Below are positions 24,773-33,660 of a DNA stretch of 64,000 nt, in pieces. Source of the stretch: an uncultured Pseudomonadota bacterium (GTDB lineage: Bacteria; Pseudomonadota; Gammaproteobacteria; Burkholderiales; SG8-39); assembly GCA_903895005.1 (NCBI GenBank), contig CAITSH010000400.1:1-64000 (forward strand), written 5' to 3'. The notes below the pieces were generated by a model. That model ran no database searches, was not told the origin of the DNA, and was given only the letters and a program-made list of their open reading frames with translations. Positions within the stretch are counted from its first letter, which is position 1. Each line of letters starts with the position of its first letter. The translations under genes and the position numbers were made by a program.

Positions 24773-25558
24773 GTGACTGAATTTGTCCTTTACAACGCGC
24801 CGCAATCAACCTGCAGCCAACGGGTGCGCTTTTCGCTCAACGCAAAGGCGATTGCGTTTGATGAACACACGCTTGATCTTTTTTCGGGTGAGCAACTCAA
24901 GCCAGAATACCTCGCGATCAACCCTAACGGGGTTGTCCCGGCCTTGGTGCACAAAGGCCGGACAGTGCTCGATTCGGCGGTGATAATCGAATACCTTGAT
25001 GAGATACACCCGGATGTCGCCTGTTTTACACCGATGGACGCGGTTGAACGCGGCCGCATGCGGTGGATGATGCGCTATATCGATGAGATCCCGACGCCTT
25101 CGATACGCGTACCCTCTTACAACCTCGCTTTCCTGCCGCACTTTCAGAACATGAGCGAGGAAGCTTTTCTGGCGCTCGCCCATTCCAAGCCCTTGCGCAA
25201 GGAATTTTTACTGTCCATGGGACGAACCGGTTTCCCGGTAAAGGAAATGGATCAGGCACTCGACCGGTTGAATCGTGCGGTGGCTCGGATTAACGACTGG
25301 CTGACCGAGAGCGGCGGACCGTGGCTGATGGGGGCTGAACTGACGCTCGCCGATATCGCCGTTATGCCGGTGATTGTGCGCATGGACGATATCAATCTGC
25401 ATGCGAGCTGGTCGGATAAACCCGCGGTCGCGCGCTGGTACGAGCACATACGCGCCCACCCCGCTTTCAAGCCAACCTACTATCACGGCTCGCTCCTAAC
25501 GGAGAAATATCCCCACCTTACGCGCTTGCGCGAGGAACGCGGCCTGACACCGGCCTGA
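24773..25558 (+). CDS. Glutathione S-transferase family protein
   Basis: 261 aa starting at GTG. The N-terminal thioredoxin-like domain begins LYNAPQSTCSQRVR, with a Ser/Cys-containing active-site loop, and the cis-Pro segment NGVVPALV and DSAVIIEYLDE follow. The C-terminal helical domain includes the LTLADIAVMP motif. It resembles beta-etherase/isomerase-like GSTs more than housekeeping ones, but the substrate cannot be assigned. It lies 107 bp after soxA; a sequence like the 14619 palindrome (TTAATCTGAACGACCAAT) sits about 30 bases upstream. Confidence 0.88.
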   Translation: MTEFVLYNAPQSTCSQRVRFSLNAKAIAFDEHTLDLFSGEQLKPEYLAINPNGVVPALVHKGRTVLDSAVIIEYLDEIHPDVACFTPMDAVERGRMRWMMRYIDEIPTPSIRVPSYNLAFLPHFQNMSEEAFLALAHSKPLRKEFLLSMGRTGFPVKEMDQALDRLNRAVARINDWLTESGGPWLMGAELTLADIAVMPVIVRMDDINLHASWSDKPAVARWYEHIRAHPAFKPTYYHGSLLTEKYPHLTRLREERGLTPA

Positions 25559-25574
25559 TGCTACGGAGAAAGTG

Positions 25575-26591
25575 ATGCCGCTGATGTGTTTGAATTTACG
25601 CCGTTTCCGAGCCTGCCGTTTGAGTCTCGGGATTGTATGCGCGCTGGGCGTGTCCTTTTTCTCCGCGGCTCTCTCGCCTGAGGCAGTGGCGCAAACGTAT
25701 CCATCACGTGCACTGAGGTTTGTTGTGCCCTTTACACCGGGCAGCGCGAGCGACGTTCTCGCGCGCACCGTCGGAGAGCGCCTTTCTGCTGCTTGGGGGC
25801 AGTCCGTCATCGTGGAGAACCGGCCGGGTGCGGGCGGCGTAATCGGTACCGGTTTTGTGGCCAAGGCTGCGCCCGACGGATACACCCTGGTGGTGGTTTC
25901 GGCTGGTCATGTCGTGAACGCGTTGCTTTACAACGGTCTTTCTTATGACGTGCTTCGCGATTTTTCTGCCGTTATTCCCTTCGGGAGTCTGCCCAGCGTG
26001 CTTACGGTCTCGCCCGTGCTCGGAGTCAACTCGGTGGCCGGTCTTGTCGCGCTTGCCAAGGCAAGGCCCGGATATCTGAACTATGCGTCCGGCGGGATCG
26101 GCAGCGCCTCCCATGTCAATGCACAGAAATTTGTTGTTGCCACCGGAATCGACGCAGTGCATGTGCCGCTAAAAGGTGCGCCTGAAATGGTTACGGAGAC
26201 TTTGGCCGGGCGTACTCAATTCGGTTTTGAGCCGATTAGCGCGGCGTTACCTTCCATTCGCGACGGGCGGTTACTGGCGCTGGCAGTTTCATCTCCAAGT
26301 CGTGCGCCAACTTTGCCTGATGTGCCGACGATAGCGGAAGCGGGGGTTCCCGATGCGCAGTTCAATTTCTGGATCGGTCTGCTCGCACCTGCGAAAACCC
26401 CGGCTGAAATTGTGCTCAAGCTTAATGCCGAAATTCGGCGCATTCTTGATGCCCCCGACATGAGGGACCGTCTTGCCCGTTTGGGCGCGGAGCCCATGCC
26501 CCTGAGCCCGAGCCAATTCGATGCGCTGATGAAAGAGGAACTTGCTGCGCTTTCCCGTGTTGTGACGTCCGTCGGTCAGGTGCCGAACTGA
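25575..26591 (+). CDS. Bug/TctC-family periplasmic substrate-binding protein
   Basis: 338 aa from ATG 25575, with GGAG six bases upstream; a GTG codon directly before is an alternative. A long positively charged signal peptide ends AVAQ, then TYPSRALRFVVPFTPGSASD. The ligand loop VPLKGAPEMV departs from VPYKG. It starts 16 bp after the GST gene, so the two are probably co-transcribed, suggesting uptake of the GST substrate or of its product. Confidence 0.92.
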   Translation: MPLMCLNLRRFRACRLSLGIVCALGVSFFSAALSPEAVAQTYPSRALRFVVPFTPGSASDVLARTVGERLSAAWGQSVIVENRPGAGGVIGTGFVAKAAPDGYTLVVVSAGHVVNALLYNGLSYDVLRDFSAVIPFGSLPSVLTVSPVLGVNSVAGLVALAKARPGYLNYASGGIGSASHVNAQKFVVATGIDAVHVPLKGAPEMVTETLAGRTQFGFEPISAALPSIRDGRLLALAVSSPSRAPTLPDVPTIAEAGVPDAQFNFWIGLLAPAKTPAEIVLKLNAEIRRILDAPDMRDRLARLGAEPMPLSPSQFDALMKEELAALSRVVTSVGQVPN

Positions 26592-26692
26592 ATCTTATCT
26601 GGACCGAGGCGGGCGAAACGCGAAGCGCGCGCTGGCGCTCCGAAGGCGGGTCGCCGCCGCCGCGCAAGGTCGCGCTGGCCGATGACAACAGC

Positions 26693-27733
26693 ATGAATGC
26701 GGACGCGGCGTTCCGGCTCGCGTGCGAGGGGACGGCGCTGCTGTGGCGCGGGGATTTCCAGAACGCGCGGCAGATGCTGCAGGCGCTGGCGCGCCGCGTG
26801 GATACGCGCCGGGCGAGGGCGCGCAAACCGGGCAAGGCGCCAGCGTCGATGCTCGATGCCTTCAACCTGCATCGCCTCGCGCAGTCGCAACGTGCGCGGG
26901 TGCTCGGGTCCGTGCTTATTCCGGTTGAGGCTGACTACGGTATTCCGTTGCGCCGTGCGCCGGACATGCGCGCGGCCTTTATCGAAGGGTGGGGGCCGGT
27001 CGATGCCGATGCCGGAGAATCGGTGGCCTCGCTGCGCGAATTGCTGGGGTTGATCGGCGCGCATGAATGGCGCAAAAAAGGCGTGGAAATCCCCGCCTTG
27101 GGCGACCGCATTCATCCACATTACGGCGTGTTCTCGCCGGTACGGGGCGAGTACATCGCACTGGTCGCAGCGGCACCGCTGCCAAAGGGGGCAGTGGAAC
27201 TGGCCTTCGATATAGGCACCGGCACCGGCGTGCTTGCGGCGGTGCTGGCACGGCGCGGCGTGCGGCGCGTTATCGCCACCGATCAGGATGGGCGCGCCAT
27301 TGCCTGTGCCAACGAGAACATCGTGCGGCTCGGGCTCGCCGGGCAGGTCGAGGTTTTACAGAACGACATGTTTCCACCGGGACGCGCGCCGCTGGTGGTG
27401 TGCAATCCGCCATGGGTGCCTGCGCGCCCAAGCTCACCTTTGGAGCACGCGATCTTCGATCCGGAAAGTCGCATGCTGCGAGCCTTTCTCGGCGGGTTGG
27501 CGGCGCATCTTGAGCCGGGCGGCGAGGGCTGGTTGATCTTATCGGATCTTGCGGAGCATCTGGGGCTTCGCGCGCGCGACACCCTGCTGGCGCTGGTGGC
27601 GGCATCGGGGCTCAGGGTGCTGGGGCGGTCGGACATGAAGCCGCATCATCCCAAGGCATCCGATGCGGCCGATCCCTTGTATGCGGCGCGCAAGGCCGAG
27701 GTGACTTCGCTCTGGCGTCTCGCAGCAGCCTGA
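26693..27733 (+). CDS. Class I SAM-dependent methyltransferase (PrmC/HemK-like fold)
   Basis: 346 aa from the first ATG. SAM-binding motif DIGTGTGVLAAVLA (about 168-181) and the NPPW motif of N-directed methyltransferases are clear. The frame stays open upstream, and residues LIWTEAG..RSARWRSEGG directly before the ATG look like the genuine family N-terminus (34 more codons). They reach back to a CTG at 26588 that overlaps the preceding tctC stop. No ATG, GTG or TTG is available there, so either CTG is used or the protein has lost its normal start. The target molecule is unknown. Confidence 0.85.
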   Translation: MNADAAFRLACEGTALLWRGDFQNARQMLQALARRVDTRRARARKPGKAPASMLDAFNLHRLAQSQRARVLGSVLIPVEADYGIPLRRAPDMRAAFIEGWGPVDADAGESVASLRELLGLIGAHEWRKKGVEIPALGDRIHPHYGVFSPVRGEYIALVAAAPLPKGAVELAFDIGTGTGVLAAVLARRGVRRVIATDQDGRAIACANENIVRLGLAGQVEVLQNDMFPPGRAPLVVCNPPWVPARPSSPLEHAIFDPESRMLRAFLGGLAAHLEPGGEGWLILSDLAEHLGLRARDTLLALVAASGLRVLGRSDMKPHHPKASDAADPLYAARKAEVTSLWRLAAA

Positions 27734-27769
27734 GGGAATCGTTTAGCGTGCGCGTAACAAATCCGTAAC

Positions 27770-27798
27770 TTGCCAGCGCTTGTCGTTTCGACAATACT
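27770..27798 (+). promoter_or_regulatory. ars promoter with ArsR operator
   Basis: TTGCCA (27770-27775), 17-bp spacer, AATACT (27793-27798). A perfect dyad TTGTCG-TTT-CGACAA occupies 27780-27794 between the boxes, where ArsR-type repressors bind to block RNA polymerase. The predicted transcription start falls at or within a base or two of the arsR ATG at 27805. Confidence 0.65.
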
Positions 27799-27804
27799 GG
27801 AAAT

Positions 27805-28191
27805 ATGAAATCAATCGATGCGGTAACCCGTCTTGCTGCGCTAGGCCAGGAAACACGACTCGCCCTGTTCCGGTTGCTGATGCAGGCGGGGGAGGCAGGT
27901 CTGAGCGCCGGTGTGATCGGCGAGCGGCTCGGCCTCGCGCCGGCGACGCTGTCTTTTCATTTGGCGCACCTCGTGCGCGCAGGGCTGGTCACCGGCAGGC
28001 AGGACGGCCGGTTTATTTACTACGCCGCTGATTTTGCCGGCATGGACGACCTGCTCGTATTCCTTACCGACAATTGCTGCAATGGAAACAGTTGCCTGCC
28101 AAAGGCGACGGCCGTGGCTGTTACCGCCAAAACCATTTCCAAATATCGACGCCCGGCAGCACGCCGTTCAGACAAATCCGGCGTCAATTAA
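27805..28191 (+). CDS. arsR: ArsR-family arsenite-responsive repressor
   Basis: 128 aa with a winged helix-turn-helix: IGERLGLAPATLSFHLAHLVRAGLV, then the wing GRQDGRFIYY. A C-terminal Cys cluster, Cys91-Cys92 and Cys97 in DNCCNGNSC, is a plausible As(III) site, placed after the wing rather than in the recognition helix as in E. coli ArsR. It opens an operon with two arsenate reductases and an aquaglyceroporin. The promoter overlaps its operator, and the transcript may be essentially leaderless. Confidence 0.92.
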   Translation: MKSIDAVTRLAALGQETRLALFRLLMQAGEAGLSAGVIGERLGLAPATLSFHLAHLVRAGLVTGRQDGRFIYYAADFAGMDDLLVFLTDNCCNGNSCLPKATAVAVTAKTISKYRRPAARRSDKSGVN

Positions 28192-28204
28192 AAGGACTTT
28201 CAAA

Positions 28205-28714
28205 ATGCAAGACCAGGTATTCAACGTACTTTTCCTTTGCACCGGAAACTCGGCGCGCAGCATTCTCGCCGAGGCCATTCTCAACCAGCTCGGCAAGGGG
28301 CGTTACCGCGCCTATAGTGCGGGCAGTCATCCTGCCGGAAAGGTCAATCCGTTCGCCATCGAGTTCCTCAAGGCGCAAGGCATGACAGTCACGGACTTGC
28401 GCAGCAAGAACTGGGACGAGTTCGCTGCCCCGGGCGCTCCGAAAATGGATTTCATCATCACTGTTTGCGACAACGCCGCCGGCGAGGTATGCCCGGTCTG
28501 GCCGGGGCAGCCGGCCTCCGCGCACTGGGGCATAGAAGACCCGGCCTCCGTAGACGGTAGTGATGAGGACAAGCGCCGGGCCTTCGCACATGCCGCCTCG
28601 TTGATGAACCGGCGGATCTCGCTTTTTACCAGCCTGCCAATCGCGAAACTGCAGGGCATGGCGCTAAAACACGAACTCGACCAGATCGGTCGTCTGCGTG
28701 AAAAGGGTGAATAG
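28205..28714 (+). CDS. arsC: Arsenate reductase, low-molecular-weight phosphatase type
   Basis: 169 aa from ATG 28205 with AAAGGAC upstream; the longer frame from 28034 overlaps arsR. The P-loop LCTGNSARS has catalytic Cys12 and Arg18. Two further cysteines, Cys88 and Cys96 in CDNAAGEVC, match the redox relay region of this family. It reduces arsenate to arsenite in the cytoplasm. A second, unrelated arsenate reductase lies two genes downstream. Confidence 0.93.
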   Translation: MQDQVFNVLFLCTGNSARSILAEAILNQLGKGRYRAYSAGSHPAGKVNPFAIEFLKAQGMTVTDLRSKNWDEFAAPGAPKMDFIITVCDNAAGEVCPVWPGQPASAHWGIEDPASVDGSDEDKRRAFAHAASLMNRRISLFTSLPIAKLQGMALKHELDQIGRLREKGE

Positions 28715-28772
28715 GCTCCAATTGTATTCGTCGAACCTGCCCCCCCCTGAACAGCATGCAGAGAGACTGACC

Positions 28773-29438
28773 ATGGAAATCCTTACCCGCCAAAAATTGC
28801 TAGCCGAGGCGCTTGGCACGGCCTTGCTGCTCGCCATCGTGATTGGTTCGGGGGTTATGGCAGAGCGTCTGTCCGGCGGCAATGTTGCGATTGCGCTTAT
28901 CGGCAATACCGGCGCGACAATATGCGGCCTCTACATTCTTATCGAAGTGTTCGGCCCGATCAGCGGTGCGCATTTCAATCCGGCCGTTTCGCTGGTAATG
29001 GCGTTTCGCGGTGCGTTGGATCGTTCCCTGCTGCTTCCTTACATTGCCGTCCAGCTTGCGGGCGCGGTGCTCGGCGCCTGGCTTGTCCATGCAATGTTCG
29101 ACCTCAGCATCGTCCAGTTTTCCAGCAAAGCCCGTGACGGCGCCGGGCAATGGCTTGGCGAGATCGTGGCCACTGCCGGGTTGCTGCTGGTGATACTGAA
29201 AGCCCCTGCGGCTAAGGTTTCGGCGATGGTTGCCGCGTATATTGGCGCCGCATACTGGTTTACGTCTTCAACCTCGTTTGCCAATCCTGCGGCGGTAATG
29301 GGTCGCCTGTTCAGTGACAGCTTCGCCGGCATCGCCCCGGCAAGCGCCCCTGGTTTCGTCGCAGCCGAACTGGCGGGTGCAGCTGTCGCAGTGTGGCTCA
29401 ATCATATGCTGAGCCCATCGGCGCAGTCTGCGGACTGA
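28773..29438 (+). CDS. Aquaglyceroporin-like MIP channel (probable arsenite exit channel)
   Basis: 221 aa from ATG 28773, six hydrophobic helices. Both half-helix signatures are present: NPA at 69-71 (HFNPAVS) and NPA at 171-173 (FANPAAVMGR), the latter with the conserved Arg. In an ars operon lacking arsB or acr3, such a channel is expected to let As(OH)3 leave down its gradient after reduction, as established for AqpS of Sinorhizobium. The role here is by analogy. Confidence 0.9.
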   Translation: MEILTRQKLLAEALGTALLLAIVIGSGVMAERLSGGNVAIALIGNTGATICGLYILIEVFGPISGAHFNPAVSLVMAFRGALDRSLLLPYIAVQLAGAVLGAWLVHAMFDLSIVQFSSKARDGAGQWLGEIVATAGLLLVILKAPAAKVSAMVAAYIGAAYWFTSSTSFANPAAVMGRLFSDSFAGIAPASAPGFVAAELAGAAVAVWLNHMLSPSAQSAD

Positions 29439-29459
29439 ATTTTGAAAGGACATGCATTC

Positions 29460-29897
29460 ATGACAGCTGAAGCGGTAACGATTTATCACAATCCCAATTG
29501 CGGAACCTCGCGCAACGCGCTCGCGTTGATCCGCAACACCGGCGCCGAGCCCGAGGTCATAGAGTATCTGCTGACGCCGCCCACGCGCGCGCGCCTGCTT
29601 GAGCTGATCGCGCAAATGAACATTTCGGTGCGCGCGCTGCTGCGGCGCAAGGGCACGCCGTACGACGAGTTGAACCTGGACAATCCCGCGTTGACCGACG
29701 TGCAACTGCTCGATGCCATGATGGCGCACCCCATTCTCATCAATCGGCCCATCGTGGCGACCTCGCTTGGCACGAAGTTGTGCCGGCCGTCCGAATCCGT
29801 GCTCGATATTCTTGCCCTGCCGCAACGGAGCGCACTCAACAAGGAAGACGGCGAGGCGGTGGTTGATGCGAGGGGTAGTCGCGTCACAGGCAAATGA
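29460..29897 (+). CDS. arsC: Arsenate reductase, glutaredoxin-linked ArsC type
   Basis: 145 aa from ATG 29460 with AAAGGA upstream. NPNCGTSRNAL carries the catalytic Cys14. The anion-site arginines are represented in LLRRKGTPYDEL and in NRPIVAT. This plasmid R773-type ArsC belongs to a different fold from the phosphatase-type enzyme three genes earlier, so the operon has two independent routes for arsenate reduction. Confidence 0.92.
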   Translation: MTAEAVTIYHNPNCGTSRNALALIRNTGAEPEVIEYLLTPPTRARLLELIAQMNISVRALLRRKGTPYDELNLDNPALTDVQLLDAMMAHPILINRPIVATSLGTKLCRPSESVLDILALPQRSALNKEDGEAVVDARGSRVTGK

Positions 29898-29961
29898 GCT
29901 CACCAACCCTGATGACGTCCTCGATACGCACGACAAGGTCCGGGCACCGGGGCGGGATTAA

Positions 29962-30636
29962 TCAGGGTAGAACGGCGTCTTGCGCAGGAAAAAACGTTTC
30001 CGGTTGGTCCGCATGCCACGGTGCGTACTTTTGCATGACGCGATTGAACAACGTCGAGTTTTCCCAAGCGGATAGCCAGCCGAACAGGTTTGGCCAGGGC
30101 TGGCTGGCGAACCAGTCATCGTCGGTATGTGCGAACTGCCGGACAAAGGGTGCGATCGCCATGTCGGCAATGGTCGCATGTGCGCCAAACAAGAATGCAG
30201 TGTCGCCTAGGCGTTGTTCGAGGGCTAGCAAATGCGTGGCGCAGGCTGCACGGTGGTCCGGTGCCGTGCCGCCGTCTGCGTGACGGTTGGGGTATTTGTA
30301 GCGGTCGAGGTGAGGCTTGAATTCGCCGTCAAACTGAGCGATGAGTTCCAGCATGGTGGCGCGTGAGCCACATTGTGGTATGAGCCAGCCTTCCGGGTCG
30401 TTTTGTTCCAATGCCCACAGCATGATGTCCAGGCTCTCGTCGATGACGGACCCTTGCGGCGTTATCAGTACGGGAACGGTACCCTTGGCTGATGCACTGA
30501 GCATGGCCTGCGGCTTGTCGCGCAACACGACCTCGCGTAGTTCGCAGCGCTGTCCGCTGATCGCGAGGGCCAGCCGTGCGCGCATCGCGTAGGGGCAGCG
30601 GCGAAAGGAGTACAGGACGGGCAGGGCGGAGTTCAT
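29962..30636 (-). CDS. Glutathione S-transferase / glutaredoxin-2-like protein
   Basis: 224 aa. The N-terminal domain starts LYSFRRCPYAMRARLAL, a glutaredoxin-type CPYA active site rather than the Ser/Tyr of most GSTs, and KGTVPVLITPQG holds the cis-Pro. The C-terminal helical domain contains ATIADMAIAPFVRQF. It may act as a glutathione-dependent reductase or deglutathionylase. It is convergent with the ars operon, which raises a possible link to the glutaredoxin-requiring ArsC, though it has its own orientation. Confidence 0.85.
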   Translation of the reverse strand: MNSALPVLYSFRRCPYAMRARLALAISGQRCELREVVLRDKPQAMLSASAKGTVPVLITPQGSVIDESLDIMLWALEQNDPEGWLIPQCGSRATMLELIAQFDGEFKPHLDRYKYPNRHADGGTAPDHRAACATHLLALEQRLGDTAFLFGAHATIADMAIAPFVRQFAHTDDDWFASQPWPNLFGWLSAWENSTLFNRVMQKYAPWHADQPETFFPAQDAVLP

Positions 30637-30676
30637 GCTGGAGGCAGGTTAGGCCCTGTTTTGCACAAGCCACAAG

Positions 30677-30707
30677 CTTGAAAGCCGCTCTGGGAGCGGC
30701 TTTCAAG
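30677..30707. terminator. Perfect 14-bp hairpin between GST and the second molybdenum hydroxylase
   Basis: CTTGAAAGCCGCTC and its exact complement flank a three-base loop. It lies 15 bp after the end of the minus-strand molybdenum hydroxylase gene. There is no T-run on either side, so it may be a processing or 3'-end stabilising hairpin rather than an intrinsic terminator. Confidence 0.5.
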
Positions 30708-30721
30708 GCAGGTGCCGGCTG

Positions 30722-32935
30722 TCAGGCGAGTTTGTGGTGGCTCAGCGGCAGGCTGCGAACCGGTTTGCCGGTTGCTGCAAAAATAGCGTTGAGCACCGCC
30801 GGCCGCACTACGCAAATAGTCGGCTCACCCACACCGCCCCAGAAGTCGAAGGTCGGCACGATCACCGTTTCGACCTTGGGCATGTCGGCAACCGTGATGC
30901 TCGGGTAATCGTGGAAGTTCGACTGCATTACGCGGCCCTTGTCGATGGTGATTTCGCCGTAGAACGCCGCCGACAGGCCATAGGCGACCGAGCCCTCGAC
31001 CTGGGCCGCGATCTGGTCCGGGTTGACGGCGTGGCCGCAGTTGAGGGCCAGCACCATGCGATGCACCTTGACCTTGCCATCGGGCTTGATCGAGATTTCT
31101 GCGGTGGCGGCCGAGTAGCTGCCGTAGCCCATGAACTGTGCAATGCCGCGGAACCTGCCGGCAGGCAGCGGTTTTCCCCAGTCGCCTTTTTCGGCGGCAG
31201 CGTTGAGCACTGCGAGGTGCTTGGGGTGTTTGCCCATCAGCTTGCGACGGAATTCCACCGAATCGACGCCGGCGGCGCGTGCCGCCTCTTCCATGAAACA
31301 TTCCATGTAAAGGCCGTTCTGGTTGGTATTGACGCCGCGCCACGGGCCGACCGGTACGTGGGTGTTGCGCATGGCGTACTCGACCATCAGGTTGGGCACG
31401 GTGTAACCAAGCTGGGCGTCACCGGGTGCGGCGTAATAGCCCTGCACCTGGCGCTCGTCCTTTCCGTCGATCACCGAACCGGGGTTGGCGAGGGCGTTGA
31501 TGGACTGGCCCGAGATGCGCACCTGCAGTGCTACTAGGTTGCCCGAGGCGTCAAGGCCTGCGGACAGCTTGGCCTGCGAAATTGGCCGGTAGAAGTCGTG
31601 TTGCATGTCTTCTTCGCGGCTCCACACCATCTTGACCGGCACGCCGGGCATTTGCTTGGCGATGGCGATGGCCTGGCGCACGTATTCCTGTGTGCTGCCG
31701 CGACGGCCGAAGCCGCCTCCCGGATCCATTTTGTAGACCTCGCATTGGGCGAGGGGAATGCCCGACTCGTCCGCGAGTGCCGCGAGCGAACCCTCGCCGT
31801 TTTGCGTCGGCACCCACGCCTCGGCTTTTTCAGGCGTGTAGCGCGCGGTGCAGTTCATCGGCTCCATGGTCGCGTGGGCAAGAAACGGCGTGCTGTAGAC
31901 CGATTCGATCACCTTGGCGGCACCGGCCATGGCGGCGGGCGTGTCACCTTCATTGCGGCTGATGTAAACCTTTTGCGCGCTGAGGCCTTCCTGCAGGCGC
32001 GCGGCGATGGTCGCGCTGGTTTGCGCTGCGGCGGGGCCTTCGTCCCACACGATGGGCATCACGTCGAGCGCCGACTTGGCGCGCCACCAGGTGTTTGCGA
32101 CCACGGCGACGGTGGAGGGGTTGACCCGCACCACGCGAATTACGCCGGGGCGGCCCAGCACCTTGGACTCGTCATAGCTTGCGAGCTTGCCGCCAAAGAC
32201 GGGGCAGGCCTTGACCGCGGCGTGCACCATGCCGGGCAGAGCGAGGTCAATCGCAAAAATTTTGCTGCCGTCGGTCTTGTCGGGTGTGTCTAGGCGCTTG
32301 AGCGGCTTGCCGGCGATTTTCCAGGTGCGGGGGTCCTTGAGCTTGATGCTCTTGAGGTCGGGCGGCGTGAGCTTGGCGGCGGCCGGCGCAACCTTGCCGT
32401 AGGTGATGCGTCGCTTGGAAGCAGCGTGGGTGATGATGCCGTCTGAAACGCTCAGATCTTCGACCGGGACCTTCCACTGGTCGGCTGCCGCCTGCAGCAG
32501 CATCATGCGCGCGGCGGCACCGCCACGACGGACGTAGTCTTCGGAGGTGCGGATGCCGCGGCTGCCGCCGGTGCCCATTTCACCCCAGGCGCGTTTGCGC
32601 GCGAGGTTCTGGCCCGGGGTGGGAAATTCAGTGGCGACATTCTTCCAGGCGCATTCGAGTTCCTCGGCTACGAGTTGCGCGAGGCCGGTGCGCGTGCCCT
32701 GGCCCATTTCCGAGCGCGCGATGCGGATGACGCAGGTGTTGTCGGGTTTGATCACCACCCAGGCGTTGATCTCGGGTGTGGCGCCGGATGCGCCAAACGT
32801 TGAGGCCGCGGCTGCGGCTTCTCCCGAACCGATGGCAAAGGGCAGTGTGAAGCCGAGGGCGAGCCCGCCGCCGGCGATTGCGGAGTTGACGATGAACTTG
32901 CGGCGCGACGGATTGCTTATCGTGGTTTTTTTCAT
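30722..32935 (-). CDS. Tat-exported molybdopterin subunit (IorB-like), second copy
   Basis: 737 aa. Twin-arginine signal PSRRKFIVNSAIAGGG. Moco loop DPGGGFGRRG and C-terminal GGVGEPTI with the catalytic Glu are intact. It is clearly paralogous to the 730-aa protein at 20280 (shared EINAWVVIKPD, ARSEMGQGT, GTGGSRGIRTS and more), but without neighbouring sox cytochromes. It follows its 2Fe-2S partner by 17 bp. Its electron acceptor is not encoded here, so it might share the SoxX/SoxA-linked chain or another cytochrome c. Confidence 0.93.
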   Translation of the reverse strand: MKKTTISNPSRRKFIVNSAIAGGGLALGFTLPFAIGSGEAAAAASTFGASGATPEINAWVVIKPDNTCVIRIARSEMGQGTRTGLAQLVAEELECAWKNVATEFPTPGQNLARKRAWGEMGTGGSRGIRTSEDYVRRGGAAARMMLLQAAADQWKVPVEDLSVSDGIITHAASKRRITYGKVAPAAAKLTPPDLKSIKLKDPRTWKIAGKPLKRLDTPDKTDGSKIFAIDLALPGMVHAAVKACPVFGGKLASYDESKVLGRPGVIRVVRVNPSTVAVVANTWWRAKSALDVMPIVWDEGPAAAQTSATIAARLQEGLSAQKVYISRNEGDTPAAMAGAAKVIESVYSTPFLAHATMEPMNCTARYTPEKAEAWVPTQNGEGSLAALADESGIPLAQCEVYKMDPGGGFGRRGSTQEYVRQAIAIAKQMPGVPVKMVWSREEDMQHDFYRPISQAKLSAGLDASGNLVALQVRISGQSINALANPGSVIDGKDERQVQGYYAAPGDAQLGYTVPNLMVEYAMRNTHVPVGPWRGVNTNQNGLYMECFMEEAARAAGVDSVEFRRKLMGKHPKHLAVLNAAAEKGDWGKPLPAGRFRGIAQFMGYGSYSAATAEISIKPDGKVKVHRMVLALNCGHAVNPDQIAAQVEGSVAYGLSAAFYGEITIDKGRVMQSNFHDYPSITVADMPKVETVIVPTFDFWGGVGEPTICVVRPAVLNAIFAATGKPVRSLPLSHHKLA

Positions 32936-32952
32936 GACTGGTTTCCCCTGGC

Positions 32953-33444
32953 TCAGGCTTTGGCTTTGGTCGCGCCGGACTTGGCGTTGGTGGCGATCAT
33001 CTCGGCGGCGCGGTGGATGCCGGCGCGCACGCGCTGGTAGGTGCCGCAGCGGCAGATGTTGGTCATCGCCTCATCGATATCCGCGTCCGTGGGCTTGGGG
33101 TTTTTCTTGAGCAGGGCGGTGGCGGCCATGATTTGCCCGGACTGACAATAGCCGCACTGGGGCACATCGAGCTCGTCCCAGGCTTTTTGCACGGGGTTGG
33201 AACGCTTGGTGGAGAGGCCCTCGATGGTCACGATCTTGTCCCCGGCCTTCAGGCTGCTCACCGGGATCGAGCAGGAGCGGCGCACCTCGCCGTTGACATG
33301 AACCGAGCAGGCGCCGCACTGGGCGATGCCGCAGCCGTACTTGGTGCCGGTGAGGCCGGCGTGTTCGCGCAGTACCCACAACAGCGGGGTGTCATCTTCC
33401 ACCTTGATGTCGCGGGTCTTGCCGTTGATGTTGAGCTTTGCCAT
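32953..33444 (-). CDS. 2Fe-2S subunit of the second IorAB-type hydroxylase
   Basis: 163 aa from the ATG at 33444, with AGGAGG six bases upstream. [10 protein letters not shown] and CGYCQ..CRCG motifs are complete. It has a short Ala/Lys-rich C-terminal extension ([13 protein letters not shown]) absent from the paralogue at 19820. It pairs with the following molybdopterin subunit. Confidence 0.95.
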   Translation of the reverse strand: MAKLNINGKTRDIKVEDDTPLLWVLREHAGLTGTKYGCGIAQCGACSVHVNGEVRRSCSIPVSSLKAGDKIVTIEGLSTKRSNPVQKAWDELDVPQCGYCQSGQIMAATALLKKNPKPTDADIDEAMTNICRCGTYQRVRAGIHRAAEMIATNAKSGATKAKA

Positions 33445-33660
33445 GTGCAACCTCCTGCGTGTGCCGTCGGGCGGCAGTGATTTTTTTGAGAGCGCCGTGG
33501 GAGCGGCGGTGCGCGCGGCTATGCTGTTTTTGTGCCGCAACGGTGGAGAAGCATAACGCAGAAGATTGCCGCGATGAAATGTCGCGGCGCGGGTAGGGCC
33601 CGTCGCGCATGCTGCAGCGCAAGAAGTGGTTGCGAAACGTCCCGTCAGATCGAGAACCTC

